Origin: Epichloe hybrida | Lineage: Eukaryota; Ascomycota; Sordariomycetes; Hypocreales; Clavicipitaceae | Assembly (NCBI GenBank): GCA_019022495.1 | Contig: JAFEKR010000002.1 | Span: 3,286,001-3,350,000 of the forward strand | Length of the DNA: 64,000 nucleotides | Direction of reading: 5' to 3' | Shown: positions 24,543 through 35,439 of the stretch, in pieces | How the letters are laid out: each line of letters starts with the position of its first letter | Numbering within the stretch: position 1 is the first letter of the stretch | Program-made: the position numbers and the translations under genes | The notes under the pieces: generated by a model | What the model saw: the letters and a program-made list of their open reading frames with translations, nothing else | Database searches by the model: none | Told to the model about the DNA's origin: nothing

Positions 24543-25157
24543 GCACCTCGCTTGTCTCGACGGGCCCTGCGATATTCTCCCGGTTTTTTTTGGTTTTTTT
24601 TGGTTTTTTTTGCCTTTTTCTTTGTAGCATGGCGGCTTTTCGAAAATTGAAGCATACCTACGTGGCGTTCTGTTTAAACCAGTATACCCTTTATGTGAAA
24701 AGACGTAATCGAGGGTGAGACGGTCATGGGAAACGGAACACATTATGTGGTGAGATGACAGAATGGAATGCGATTTATATTCTCACGATTGAAAAAGAGA
24801 CAGACAGACAGACAGATATATGCATGGCATGGCATGAAGACCTACTTACAGAACGATATGTTAGCATACAGAGATGAGATAGTCCAGGCAGATTATATTT
24901 TCTTCACCGCGTCCCGTTCGTGCCTGTGAATATTGTTTCGAGGGAGGTGGGCGGGGGACGGCGCTGCGAGGAACTTCTCTTTTGCCCGGATCAACGGAGG
25001 CAAGGTTTAGGTATGACGGGCACTCATGTTGGATTGAATCGGATCAAATTACAACGTCAACTACACTAGGCTTCTCACTCGGAACGTGAAGCTGAGGTAT
25101 GCTCACACGAGTGTCGGATTCCTGCTGCTCCTCACCTCACGCCAAGCCCGCAGATTT
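24543..25157. other. Convergent 3' intergenic region
   Basis: 615 bp between two convergent genes. It has three GGTTTTTTTT units at about 24581-24611 and a (GACA)n stretch at about 24797-24815. No gene is seen, and in particular no FMN/FAD reductase remnant next to the P450. Confidence 0.6.
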
Positions 25158-26525
25158 TCAATCTCTCACCCTGACCTTGGTCTTGAACCCGACAGGGCGA
25201 AAATTGAACCATCCATCCTGCACCAGCTCATACTCGTCGTCTTCCATCTCAAAGTCGACCCTCCTGATGAGCATGGCCAGCACGAGCACGCTCCACTGCC
25301 ACGCGTAATGCCTTCCGATACACGCCCTCTTCCCGTTCCCAAACCACTTCTTGGCGCCCTCGGGCAACCGCTCAAACTGCTCGCCCATCATGCGCTCCGG
25401 CTTGAAAGCGAGGGGGTCCTCGAACACGCTCGCGTCGCGGTTCACGCCCGCCATGACGATGATGATGGCCTGGTTGTGCGCGACTTGGTATTTTCCCCCG
25501 GCGAGCAGAACGGGGGCTCCGGACTCGCAGGGGATGGGCTCGATGTTGAACCCCGGCGCCGCAAAGGACAAGCGGAGAGACTCGCGGACCACGGCCTGGA
25601 CGTACTCGAGCCTGTGCAGGTCCTGGGCCGTGAGTTGTCTGCCGGGGGCGACGGCGTCGAGTTCTCGGCGGGCGCGGGCGACGACGTCGGGATTCCGAAG
25701 GAGCAGGAAGATGGCTGTGGCGAGGAGGCACGGGGCGGTGCTGCTCCCGATGGGCATGGAGACAATCTCGTCAATGACCTGAGAGTCTGTCAGTTTCTTC
25801 TTCGTCTCCGGGTCCTCGGTGTCCAGCATGGCCGACAGGAGGTCCTTGCGGTCCGTGGGGTGGGATTTCCGGTGTTGCACGATTTCGCTGGCGAATCTGC
25901 GCATCGTCCTGATGGCGGTCTTGAACTTGCTCCTGTGTACGAGGTTCAGGACGGCCGGCCTGGTGGGACGCATGATGGCTTCGGCTGTTGCGTCCTCCAT
26001 GGCCTTCAGCATGGGATGTTCCGGCCCGTCCAGGCAGTTGAGCTTCCTGCCGAACAGCGTGAGGGCCGTTGATTCGAGGTTGAGTCGTTGGAGCTCGCCC
26101 AGTGGCGCAGTGGCGTGCGGTCCGTTCCTCTTCCACTTCTCGATGAGCTCGTTGGCCGTGTCTCTCATCTCAATGAAGCTTTGCTGTCGCATCGTGTCGG
26201 CGGACAGATGGGGGGCCATGATGCGGTGGGCGATGCCCCAGCTGGGCTCGTCGTCAAAGGCCGTGAAGAGAGCATCGTGTACGGCCGCGCGTATCTCGAC
26301 TATGGGGCCCCCGACGAATTTTCGGAATCGCTTCTCGTCACATAGCTCCTCGGCCAGGGCTACACTGGCCACGAATACGATGGCCTGGCCGAGCACCTTG
26401 ACCTGAAAGATGTCTCCGTGCTCTTCGGCTAGCTTCTTCAACGATGTCCAAGTGTTGCTGGGGGTGATGTCGAAAATGTTGCCCAGCAGGGGAATGCCCG
26501 GTGGTCGTGGGATTGGCTGCGACAT
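25158..26525 (-). CDS. Stand-alone cytochrome P450, CYP505/CYP540-like heme domain
   Basis: Intronless 455-residue P450. The N-terminus IPRPPGIPLLGNIFDITPSN and the blocks ELCDEKRFRKFVGGPIVEIR and SWGIAHRIMAPHLS match the heme domain of P450BM3/P450foxy-type fatty-acid hydroxylases. The K-helix ExxR motif is ESLR, the PERF-like region is FKPERMMGEQF and the heme-cysteine loop is FGNGKRACIGR. It has no N-terminal membrane anchor, typical for this soluble clan, and the reading frame ends after KVRVRD without the FMN/FAD reductase usual in CYP505, so it needs an external CPR. The I-helix reads SMPIGSSTAPCLL where AGxxTT is expected: the small AG pair is replaced but a Thr remains, which could alter oxygen activation. 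Substrate probably a fatty acid or related lipid; inferred. Confidence 0.9.
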   Translation of the reverse strand: MSQPIPRPPGIPLLGNIFDITPSNTWTSLKKLAEEHGDIFQVKVLGQAIVFVASVALAEELCDEKRFRKFVGGPIVEIRAAVHDALFTAFDDEPSWGIAHRIMAPHLSADTMRQQSFIEMRDTANELIEKWKRNGPHATAPLGELQRLNLESTALTLFGRKLNCLDGPEHPMLKAMEDATAEAIMRPTRPAVLNLVHRSKFKTAIRTMRRFASEIVQHRKSHPTDRKDLLSAMLDTEDPETKKKLTDSQVIDEIVSMPIGSSTAPCLLATAIFLLLRNPDVVARARRELDAVAPGRQLTAQDLHRLEYVQAVVRESLRLSFAAPGFNIEPIPCESGAPVLLAGGKYQVAHNQAIIIVMAGVNRDASVFEDPLAFKPERMMGEQFERLPEGAKKWFGNGKRACIGRHYAWQWSVLVLAMLIRRVDFEMEDDEYELVQDGWFNFRPVGFKTKVRVRD

Positions 26526-27371
26526 GTTCTTTGATGGTGGTCACGGTGAAGGCTGTCGAACGGGGAACTATTCTTGTTCGTCTCCTCTCAGGACTTGCTG
26601 CAAACGAGAGGGTAAGAGAAGATCTGCCCTTGCGCCCTTTGAAAGAATCAAGAATCGAAAAGAGCCATCAGCTGAGAGAGAGCGCGCGCGCGCGGGGAGG
26701 GGGGGGGGGGATGCTCCAATGTATTACAGCCAAGCCATCGCGGCACGGTTTCTCGTTTCGTGGCCTATTCGATAGCTCATCTGCATCTGCATCTGCATCT
26801 GCATCTGCAGCTTACTGCGACATTCAGCAATCTCAGTCTAGATAGCTACAAGCCAGCCACATGGAGGGGGAACCTGATTTCGTATTGCCTCCGCATACAT
26901 CTTCCCAGTACAGAGTCAGTAAGTAGTAACGGGAGTACGAGCAACCAGACTTGCTACTGGGGGCTCGGATCGGCGGCACACGAGGAGGCTTGCATTAGCG
27001 GGCCGCCCGGGAACAAAGCCGCAGCCAGCCAGCTTTTAATATTGCCCATTTTGTCGGCGTCTTGATTCGGGGAATCATGGCGCATGCTGCAGGTGTGGTG
27101 GAGAGAAACGCGGAACTCCTCGCGCCAAGCGCCAGCAACAAGTGGAGCCCAAGACCCACCCAGGCTTAGTCACCCCCTCAAAATCAGAAGCTCGGGGGGG
27201 TTTCGTCAACTGCGCCAAAACTTCCTCAACCACGGGTCCACGGCAGTTATTATCCCGGCCCTATCGTCCTCCGACTCGTTCGCTCCTTAATAGCAGCCAT
27301 TGCCAATCCCCTCTGAACAAGTCACACACACACACCCGAGAAAACGCGCAGACGTCCGCCCCTCCACAGCC
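26526..27371. promoter_or_regulatory. Divergent spacer P450 / DPM3
   Basis: 846 bp. It holds a hexanucleotide CATCTG array (five copies) at about 26778-26809, a (GC)n plus G10 stretch at about 26681-26710 and the promoters of both flanking genes. No coding region is supported. Confidence 0.6.
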
Positions 27372-27796
27372 ATGACGCGCGCCCAGCAGACCATCTCTTG
27401 CGGCCTCCTCGTCACCTCGGTATGAAACTGCAAAACTGTACCGCACCCAAACGTGCACGGTACACGTGCTGATTCTATTCGGATAGCTCTATCTCGCCCT
27501 CTATCTGGAACTGATCCCGCTGCCTCCTCTGGTGCAGCAGCAGATTCTCCCCGTGGTACGTCGCTCGTCTGGGGGGGCAGAAACTCAAAAACCTTTTCCG
27601 AGCTTCCCCGCTGACTTTTCGTCAATCCATCTAGCTTCCCTTCTGGGCCCTCGTCTCCTTCGGTGCCGTCCTCCTCTTCCGTCTCGGCTGGGGCATTCTT
27701 ACTTTCAACGACGTTCCTCAGGCGCACAAGGAGCTCATGCAGGAAATCGACTTGGCCAAGGCTGATCTGCGAAAGCTCGGCGTCGATGTCGACTGA
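27372..27796 (+). CDS. DPM3: Dolichol-phosphate mannosyltransferase subunit 3
   Basis: Small ER membrane subunit that stabilises the catalytic Dpm1 at the ER and so supports N-glycosylation, O-mannosylation and GPI-anchor synthesis. Three exons (27372-27419, 27487-27555, 27635-27796) make 92 residues, the usual length. Two membrane helices are visible (TISCGLLVTSLYLALYLELI and LPFWALVSFGAVLLFRLGWG), followed by the diagnostic C-terminal cytosolic block FNDVPQAHKELMQEIDLAKA and DLRKLGVDVD. The exon boundaries fall between coherent protein blocks and all introns are GT-AG. Stand-alone DPM3 implies the three-subunit human/fission-yeast type complex rather than the single-chain budding-yeast enzyme. 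Upstream lies a CT/CA-rich leader. Confidence 0.95.
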
Positions 27797-28238
27797 ATAT
27801 AAAAATTTACACCATGGAAAGATTATATCAAGAATTGGTCGGGGCTGGACGCCAACAGATTCGCATTTGGTCCTTGAGCAGAAATTGAGCAGTGGACGAG
27901 GTGATGGCCCGGCATAGGAGCTGTCATGTAGTAATGTGTGAATTGGTATCATTGGTAAAAAGGCTACTACTTGCTTGGCCCATTTCTGCTCCGATGAAAC
28001 TTCGCCCGATCGGTTCTCCTATAGTGTCATGTTCCTCGTGTCTCGTCCGAAAAAAATATATATATATATACACCGGGGGGCTTCAAGCACCTGCCAAAAG
28101 CGCCACCATGGTCCGCACAGCTTTCCTGGGATGTTGGCCCCCTTCTATTAAATCTTCAAACAGCTTCGGGAACTTGGCAAAAACGCCTCTATTATCCGCT
28201 GCTCGCCCTAGAGTCGTCGTTGTCAGCATTCACACGTG
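27797..28238. other. Convergent 3' region, DPM3 / coiled-coil gene
   Basis: 442 bp, AT-richer, with an (AT)n run at about 28056-28071 and no supported gene. Confidence 0.5.
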
Positions 28239-30055
28239 TCAAACCCTTTCATGATCCAACTCACATTTTCCCGGGACGCCGAGAAACAGACCCATCTTAC
28301 TTTGTGCTTCCCCGGTCCAGTCGAGGCGAATGTTCCACTCTAACCGTATTGCTGCTTCTGGGCCGGCTTCCGTGGCAGTCGGAATCGGTATTTCGTAAGA
28401 TCGTTGGTCCATGAAGCGCAAAAGATCTGCCTTTTCGCACCTATCGAGTGCTTCGTCGCGTGCATCCAAGTCTGAATCATGCTGTTCACCGGACGGCTCT
28501 CGCATTTGAGCAATGGAGCTCAGGTAGTCGCCCTTTGCTGTTAGATCCTGTTCCAGTTGAGACCAGAAGCGTGCCCTTTGAACGGCCAGACGGTACCACT
28601 CGCCCATTGCCCATGAGATGATGCCAATGTTGTGATGCATGGACCTGTTGCAGTCCCCATTGCATATCTTGTCAACAAATGCGCCCAGCTCAGGACGCGC
28701 CGAAGGTTCCAAGGCAGGAATCCTCAGTGCAAGAATGTTCAAATTCATTGCGTTGACCACCATGTCCACTCTGGCGGTGAAAAGACCCGGGACATCGCGA
28801 GATCGCAACGTGATTTGTCGCCGCTGTCGTATCGGTTGGTTCGGTACGGCGGGCAAGACTGACACTTGCGAGGTGGCTGAAAAGGGACTGAACAGTTGCA
28901 GGAATGGCAATTCGTCTTCGGCAGACATTTGCACGGGGTGATGGGACTTGATGTCTTGTTCCTCGCCGTCCGAGTCTCCTTGCTGAGGTATTAGTTTTGA
29001 CGGTCCGAACGGCAAGATGCCCATGGGTTTCAACGCCGCTTGCGCCATCTGGTGTGCCAGCCCTGGACTGGGGGCTGTCCCTGTCGCAACGAGTGTTTTC
29101 TGAACTAGATTCAACACATCCTCCTCATTGGCGGGTGTCACGATCCGCCCAGCTCTCTGCATTGCTCGAATGCGCTCATTTTCGCGTGCTGCCAGGTCCA
29201 TTTCTCTGCGGAGAGACGCTAGCTCTCTCCGCAGCCTGTCCCTCTCCTTTATCTTGCTGGCATTTTTGTTGAACGCTGGCACCCGCCGGGCAGCACTCGT
29301 ATTCGCATTTAATTCCAGGTCTTGTAGGGGCCGGGCGGTGCCTCGGGCAAGAGGGTAGGGACTCTGGCTTTGCGAGGGACCACGTGCCCTCGGAGTCCTC
29401 GATGGACTGTCAATCCGTGGTTTTAGCGGCGAGCTCTTCATCGGTGAGTTCCTCTTCTGTCTGTCTCGGCCTCTCCATCTAGGACTGCTGTGGATGCCTC
29501 GCGGTGGTGTGGACGAGACCGGATCAGAGACGGCTGGTGGGAGCTCGGGTTCTGGGGGAGGGGGTATAGGCACCCCGGTATTGCGTATGACTCGTCGTGT
29601 CCGCGCCAGAAAGGTATTCAGCTCGTCATCCCCCTCGGGAGCTGGCGGGGGAAGTGGTCGCGGACTTGGTCTGACCGGAGTTCTTCGTGGTGGACTGGCG
29701 GGAGCGGAGTCGGACGACGCTTCGGCTGGCGGGAGCGCGTCTCCAGGTTGAGCAGACGCGTCGCGGGTGAGGCCAGCTGATGGTTGAGAGGACGTTTGAG
29801 CTGGTCGCGGGACTGCTGCCTGCGAGCCGAAGAGTTGTTGCGCGCTGCGAACAGGGCCCAGTGTAGGTCGAATCGAGGCGGGATCGGTGGTCTTGGAGGG
29901 AGACGCCGATGCCGAGCGGCGTCGTGCAAGGATTTGCGGGTTGTAGCGTGCAAGACTTGCTCTAGTGGGCGATGCAAAGGATGGCCGGATGATGCGGCGG
30001 GTGGGAGATTGTGAATGTGACTGTGAGGATGGTGGGATGTTGGGGTTGTTGCCCG

Positions 30056-30099
<44 letters not shown>

Positions 30100-30251
30100 G
30101 CTGGGTTTGTATCTGGATCTGGTGCAGGTGCAGGTGCAGGTGCAGGTGCAGGTGCAGGCGCAGGCGCAGGCGCAGGTGCGTCGGGGTCTGGAGAAACGCG
30201 TCGTCGCTTTGGCGCCGACTCTTCCATGTCGAAATCTAGACGATGGGGCAA
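28239..30251 (-). CDS. Large conserved fungal protein of unknown function with coiled coil
   Basis: Single open frame of 670 residues starting MPHRLDFDMEESAPKRRRVS (a second ATG eight codons on is possible). Residues 20-66 are low complexity: (Ala-Pro)n from a GGTGCA hexamer and a 16-residue Thr tract from a trinucleotide repeat. Up to about 330 it is Ser/Pro/Arg-rich with many SPTR/SPSRTP-type kinase sites and a basic PKRRR that could be a nuclear signal. Residues about 340-375 (KIKERDRLRRELASLRREMD) predict a coiled coil. The C-terminal 220 residues are ordered, with ELPFLQLFSPFSATSQVSVL, RSRDVPGLFTARVDMVV and ISWAMGEWYRLAVQRARFWS. The layout (disordered phospho-tail, coiled coil, compact C-domain) fits structural nuclear or kinetochore proteins, but I do not recognise the family and assign none. 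Confidence 0.75.
30055..30180. repeat. (GTT)n trinucleotide and GGTGCA hexanucleotide coding repeats
   Basis: About 15 GTT units at 30055-30100, then GGTGCA/GGCGCA hexamers at about 30122-30178. Both sit in frame inside the coiled-coil gene and encode its Thr and Ala-Pro tracts. Confidence 0.95.
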
Positions 30252-30910
30252 TCAATCACCTGCGGGATAACAACATGGTGATTCCCGTGCGGAGCGTCAA
30301 CCACGTGTACGATGGTACGACTAGGCCGTTGCCGCCATCATGGGAATTTTCGCACGAGATTTGGCCCGGAGCTGAGCTGAGCGCGTTCCTCCCCTAACAA
30401 AAGCCATCGGACTGCTTTCGCTGGGTGTCAACAACCGGCCGGGGCCAGGTGGGGCCGGCTCGACGTGGAGCGCGGGACGTGGAACATGGAACATTCGACT
30501 TGGCGTGTACGACGAGCAGCAAGAGGAGCGACAGGGTGGCGAAAACAGCGATTTGGAGTTGGAATCCATGGGGAACCGCGGATGGAGGCGTCGTCAGTGT
30601 TTGAATACCACGGCACTTGCGCTGAGCCTGGGAAGAAGACTTTCCCGTTTCGTGCCAGGCATCTTTGACGTCAACTTCCATGGAGCGCAGTGAGTGGCGG
30701 CACCTCGTTGACGCTCCCACAGCCTACAGGCGCCATCACGTGCGAAACGCCCCAGAATCCATCAGCTAATTTGTCAGCAACTGGCACGACAAGAATCCTG
30801 CCGCCGAAAGTCGTTATCATCTCCGCCCCCTCCCAACAAGATCAAGTTCAGATCAATCAGTCAGCCCTCTCGTTATCTGGAACATGGCAGAATCATAGAC
30901 CCGGCCTACC
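30252..30910. promoter_or_regulatory. Divergent promoter region
   Basis: 659 bp between the coiled-coil gene (-) and the OXLD1-type gene (+). A short ATG-containing frame from 30690 overlaps the start of the latter gene and is treated as a shadow. No other structure stands out. Confidence 0.5.
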
Positions 30911-31711
30911 ATGTCCGCGCCCACAAGATTGGCCACCTCACAGCTCCTCCGTCTCCTCCCACGCCCATCAGCCTCGGCCCGAACATTCACAGCCTCGAGG
31001 TCGACCTCCAGAGAGGAGCAATGGCCGCAGCGATCACCCCTCGGGGACTACTACGCCAGCATTCTGCGCGATCCCGTCCCATATCCCCGCCCTCATCAGC
31101 CCGAGGAGCCACCACCCGGTGCCGCCGACGACCAGAGTGCGCGACCGGCGCACAAGAGACGTGAAACCTCTGGAGAAACCGGACCCGCGTCGAGCAACAA
31201 CAAGACGGCTCTACCGAGCAAAAGCACGGCTGCGACTGCCAAATCTTCGTTTCTGTCCGCGCGAGAACCCACGCCACAAGAAAAGGCGCGCATCATTTTC
31301 GGATCACGACTGCTCGGGCCGGCCGAACAAGCAGACAGGATGGCAGTGAAGCAGGCGAGGTCTACGTACGTGGCAGGGGTTCTGGTCCCGCCCCGGCCGG
31401 AGGAGCCTGACAACTGCTGCATGAGCGGATGCGTCAATTGCGTTTGGGACCGGTTCCGAGAGGACATGGAGGAATGGTCCGCCAAGAAGAACGAGGCGCA
31501 GGCGCGATTGAAGGCCGGCTCGGGGACCGTGGACAGTGACGGCGGTGGCTCCGAGACGAACTGGACGGTACCGGTTGGTAATGATACGATCGCAAAGGAC
31601 ATGTGGGATGACGAGGTGTACCAGGGCGTGCCCGTGGGCATCAGAGAGTTTATGAAGCAGGAAAAGAGGCTGAAAGAAAAGCATGCGCGGGAGGGAACTG
31701 TGGGCGGTTGA
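30911..31711 (+). CDS. Mitochondrial oxidoreductase-like domain protein (OXLD1 type)
   Basis: Single-exon 266-residue protein. The first 35 residues are Arg/Ser/Ala-rich with no acidic residue (MSAPTRLATSQLLRLLPRPS, then RTFTASRSTS), a mitochondrial presequence. The conserved core is VPPRPEEPDNCCMSGCVNCV followed by WDRFREDMEEW: this Cys-rich block defines the oxidoreductase-like N-terminal domain found in OXLD1 and fungal homologues. The link region (80-140) is low complexity. The C-terminal half ends in GVPVGIREFMKQEKRLKEKH, a common fungal extension. Biochemical role is not established; the cysteines could bind metal or be redox-active. Head-to-tail spacing with the convergent phosphoribosyltransferase gene is 265 bp. 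Confidence 0.85.
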   Translation: MSAPTRLATSQLLRLLPRPSASARTFTASRSTSREEQWPQRSPLGDYYASILRDPVPYPRPHQPEEPPPGAADDQSARPAHKRRETSGETGPASSNNKTALPSKSTAATAKSSFLSAREPTPQEKARIIFGSRLLGPAEQADRMAVKQARSTYVAGVLVPPRPEEPDNCCMSGCVNCVWDRFREDMEEWSAKKNEAQARLKAGSGTVDSDGGGSETNWTVPVGNDTIAKDMWDDEVYQGVPVGIREFMKQEKRLKEKHAREGTVGG

Positions 31712-31976
31712 TGACCTAAATTTGGCTCCTCGGGACTACCTAACCATTTTCATTCTCTCTTTCGTTATCCGCTAGAGGACTTGCACAACACGGCGTTTGA
31801 CAGCAGTCATGATGGATATATTAGACAAGCATTGGGGTTTAGGGTGCACCGCACGGGCAAGGATTTGAGCACGGACTATATACATGGTGTTTTTTTTTTT
31901 TTTTTGGGCTGAACTCGGACGCATCTTGAAACTCAGCCTGCTATTCTATGCTCATCAATTCATTATTCTTTTTCTC

Positions 31977-32839
31977 TCAAGCCTTCTTTCCCTCTGCGCT
32001 CAACCGGTCATGCTCAGCAATGTCGAGCGCCTCCCAAGGGTAGTTGATCCAGACGTCGCCAGTAGTAACCGCAGCTTCGTAGCGCTTGGCCAGCATGTCG
32101 TCGGGCAAGATGCCATCCTTCTTTCTGTCCTTGTTCTGCATGTCGCAAAATTCCGGTCAGTCTCGGTGTGAATAATGATATTAAAAAAAAAATTGAAGCG
32201 CACCCTTTGCTTGCATGGGCTGGAAAAATGACGTACGTGCAGAACAAAGATGTAGACTCAGTCTTGGGCAGATTGTCGGCCATTCCCTTGCTGATGGCCT
32301 CCTGGCGGGCAGCCTCGACATCCTTCTCGAGCTCCTTGACAGCGTAGGCAAGTGTAGTTCGGGAGTCGTCGACCTCGTCAACAATGAGGATGCGCTTGCC
32401 GATGAGGTTCTTCATGGTACCCAGGGAGGTGAAGTCCAGCCATTGGGTGCGCTTGACCTCCTTGCCAATCTTTCGACCTCGGTGTCATCGCCGAGTGACT
32501 CATAGAGAGACAGGCCGATAGCCTGGATGGGGATGTTGGGAGAGCCGTCTTTTCGAAGGAAAGATCGCAGGATGCGGGCAGGGATGAAGCCGCCGCCGCC
32601 GATGGCGATAATGAGCTGAGGTTTGAACTCGGTCAGAAGACGGCTGGCCGACTTGCGGCACAGCTCGTGAACCTGGAGCGCCATAGCAAAAGCATGGTCA
32701 GTCAAGAGTTCCGCGTATAGATTGCTCAAGTCTCTTTGCGCAACAATGCCCCATGCTGCCTCTTGTCGAGGGGAGGGGGGGAACGTCGCAACGGTCTGCT
32801 ACACACCTCATTATATGTGACGTAGATCTTCTCAGTCAT
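31977..32839 (-). CDS. Xanthine/hypoxanthine-type purine phosphoribosyltransferase (one-base frameshift)
   Basis: Salvage enzyme transferring PRPP ribose-phosphate to hypoxanthine, guanine or xanthine; related to yeast Hpt1/Xpt1. Exon 1 (32839-32807) is MTEKIYVTYNE. Exon 2 begins at 32672 with VHELCRKSASRLLTEFKPQL, then IIAIGGGGFIPARILRSFLR. The PRPP-binding motif ILIVDEVDDSRTTLAYAV is present. The frame breaks at about 32471-32474: upstream reads GDDTEVER, downstream continues one frame over as IGKEVKRTQWLDFTSLGTMK. One extra A in the AAA run (coding strand) would give an unbroken, family-like sequence, so a sequence error is likely. The last exon has KDGILPDDMLAKRYEAAVTT and GDVWINYPWEALDIAEHDRL. 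Otherwise intact. Confidence 0.85.
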
Positions 32840-33562
32840 CGCGAAGGCTGATCCGGCGAGCGATTTGCTCAAAGGTCAAAGGAAGGGAGTGAGTGCGGGC
32901 GGGAAAAAAAGTCGGATGGGGGGTTATCACGGCCAGGCTTGAACTAGGCCGGATTGCAAAGATATAACACACGAGATTAACAGATGGACCAGTTCGATTG
33001 GAGCAGGTGAGGCGACGTGCCCGAGGAGCAGAAAGGGAAGGCAAAGAAGGGAACAAGGGAAGGCAACGTTGGTGATGTCGTGTGCCTCAAGAATTTTCTA
33101 TGAGACTCACTCCGGCGCCGGCTTGGGGCTTTTCGCACATCAAACACAGCCTTGACGGCGCTAGAAGGTTACGAGACTTGGTGGACCCCGGACGGATTTT
33201 TTCTTAAAAGAACAATACGCTTTCCACTTTTGCGTGAGTGCCCTGCTGGAGCAAGCATATGCTGTGCTATGACTCATCAGGCTGATTCAGTAATAAACAG
33301 AACAAGGATATTCAGTCTGCAGCACAATTTGACGCTGAATACAGACGTACGCCGTAGTTCTAGAAGTTCTTCGTCCATGGCATAAAAGCCCCACCAATCA
33401 CTTCCGAACCTGCAACACCAAATATTAAGAGCCCAAGGGGAAAAAAAAAAAGAAGTACGTCACGCAGGGCTTGACTTGATTGATCATCGTGGTCAAAAAG
33501 AAAGAACTTCATGTGCATGTCCTCAGCATTGGTAAAAAGAACTGGGTGCAAAATGTTACAGT
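32840..33562. other. Upstream region of the phosphoribosyltransferase gene
   Basis: 723 bp with no supported gene; an A11 run is at about 33442-33452. On the minus strand a short T-run at about 33534-33538, just past the tRNA 3' end, fits RNA polymerase III termination. Confidence 0.5.
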
Positions 33563-33680
33563 TGACAGAACGGGGATTCGAACCCCGGCCACTTTCGTGA
33601 ACGGAACACTCCCTTGCGGAGCGAAACAACATATTCCATGTGCTTGAGACCGTCGCCATAGACCACTCGGCCATTCTGCC
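33563..33680 (-). tRNA. tRNA-Leu (CAA) with intron
   Basis: Class II tRNA read on the minus strand from GGCAGAATGGCCGAGTGGTC. The acceptor stem GGCAGAA pairs with TTCTGTC, leaving discriminator A, as in leucine tRNAs. Box A (TGGCCGAGTGG) and box B (GGTTCGAATCC) are perfect, and the T-stem is CGGGG/CCCCG. The anticodon loop reads CTCAAG, giving anticodon CAA. About 35 nt then intervene before the 3' anticodon-stem half TCCGT and a long variable arm, matching the intron normally found in fungal tRNA-Leu(CAA). One anticodon-stem pair (T-T) is imperfect in my folding, so the exact intron ends are uncertain. Confidence 0.85.
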
Positions 33681-34012
33681 TTGATGCTTCGTGGGGATGC
33701 CGCTAATGCGTTAGATGAAGTAATGCACAGCCTTCCTGCATCAATCCTACCGTCCTCAACCTCTACTGGGAGAAACCTCTCCTTTACAAGTCAGAATTAA
33801 GCTGCTGGATTAGAAGTATGACGGCAGCACCGAAGATTCTAGCCGTCAGATCAGAACTCTTGACCGTGACGTAAGGATTGATCAACATCGTAGCAGGACA
33901 CAACAACAAAGTAGGTAGTTCAACAACTGCATGCTAGGAAGACCCATCTCGAAGCCGACTCGAGGGAGGACATTGGGAAACATTGCACCAACACATGCTC
34001 CCATCTACACAT
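33681..34012. other. Short spacer between tRNA and membrane-protein gene
   Basis: 332 bp holding the tRNA 5' flank and the 3' end of the next gene. Nothing else is seen. Confidence 0.5.
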
Positions 34013-35066
34013 CTACAACTCCAACCACCCCATCATGCCATCACCCCATCCAACCTCGATTCCACAAACCCACCTCCCCTCCCCCCAACTCAATCGAGCC
34101 CACCACATCAGCGCTCCCCTCGCGAACCCGCCCACCACCACCCCCAGCATCAACCCCCCAGCACCAACAGCACTCCCAATCACCAGCCGATCGCCCTGCC
34201 CAAAAGCCCACCAAGCCAAGCACCCAACCGCGATGCCAGTCGAGCACAGCACCACGGCCTGCGCGCTTAGATACCCCAGATCAGTCAGCGGCCTCGCCTC
34301 GCCCACCAGGAGCACGACCAGACACCCAACACAGGTCGATCCAACAAGGGGCTGAAAATACGTCCACAACCTATTACGACAAGCCAAGTCGCCAGACCAC
34401 AAGGTATAAGTCTCCGTTGAAATTCCCACCCTTCAGCAAGAAAGGAAATAAACATTACCTCGTCCAGAAAGCAGACTCCCCGCCCCGCCACACCCAGATA
34501 CCACCAAACAGGCAGACCACACCCAGGAAAACCAGGCTCTCCACCGCAAGCACAACGGCGTGCATGCTCCGCGAGAACGACGAGTCCCCGCACCCGCACC
34601 CACAACAAGCCTGGGCCTCTCGGGAACGCGGCAGGCTCTCCTCCCGGCTAGAGTTGCTTCTCCACGGGGGGAACGGCGTCAGAGGCTCCCTCCGGACAGT
34701 GACTTGCGAGACCAACGACCCCGACTCCCTGCCCCCGTCCTCGTCCTCGTCCTCGGTCGCGGCGAAGCGGAGGAGGTCCGGAGAAGACGGCGACTTGAAG
34801 ACCCGCGCGGCGGCAGGAGGAGGGTCCGAACGCCAGGGGGTCGCGTTCGCCAACGTGGGCGGCGGCGTACTGTGGGGGGCGAGACATGTTCGTGGGGAGA
34901 ACGGCGCGCTGGTAGATGCGGGACGGGAATGGCAGGAATATCGACGGGGTTGGTTGGACAAAAGGGGTGTGAGAGCGCCTTGCTGCTGACTTTGGGGCCT
35001 GGGGAGGCAGAATGCCTCGTTAGGTGTGTCTTCCATGGTTGGTCCACCGTCAGTTTGTGTTATCAT
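34013..35066 (-). CDS. Fungal multi-pass membrane protein of unknown function
   Basis: Two exons (35066-34459 and 34370-34013) encode about 321 residues. An alternative ATG ten codons downstream (35036) has a better look (MEDTPNEAF). The N-terminal 170 residues are Pro/Ser/Arg-rich and probably cytosolic and disordered. Four hydrophobic stretches follow: SMHAVVLAVESLVFLGVVCL, QPLVGSTCVGCLVVLLVGEA, SAQAVVLCSTGIAVGCLAWW and LVIGSAVGAGGLMLGVVVGG. A CCGCGCG motif (QACCGCGCGDSS in protein) just before the first helix could be palmitoylated. I do not recognise the family. Two closer acceptors in the intron would make it only 28-44 nt long or change frame, so the 88-nt intron is preferred. Confidence 0.65.
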
Positions 35067-35439
35067 CGTTCGGGTAGGGGGGGGGGAAGCGAGGGAGTAA
35101 TTATAAAGTCGTTGGTAGATGAGAATGGCTGATTCACGTCGAGAACGAGAAGACGAGATAGAGCCTCCGGTATCTGAAAGAGGAGCCTTTGAAGAAGAAG
35201 ACAAGAAGACAATTTTCTCGTCGGGCACGAGGAGAGAGTTCCACACAATCAAATCAGACTTGCGGCTGGCTGAACTCGTCAGCTATTGTTGATTCGTGAT
35301 TCATAGCCCATTCGAATACTCCCTCGATTCACAATGTGCTCAGTTTTCTCGCGGCCCAAATTCCCGTGTTTCACCGTGTACATTTTCATATGGCATTACA
35401 GATGCAGCATTACTGAGTATCGCTATACATGCCCGCTCA
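35067..35439. other. Spacer between two same-strand membrane-protein genes
   Basis: 373 bp, the promoter side of the 34-35 kb gene and 3' end of the Pex30-type gene. A G9 run is at 35079-35087. No gene. Confidence 0.5.
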
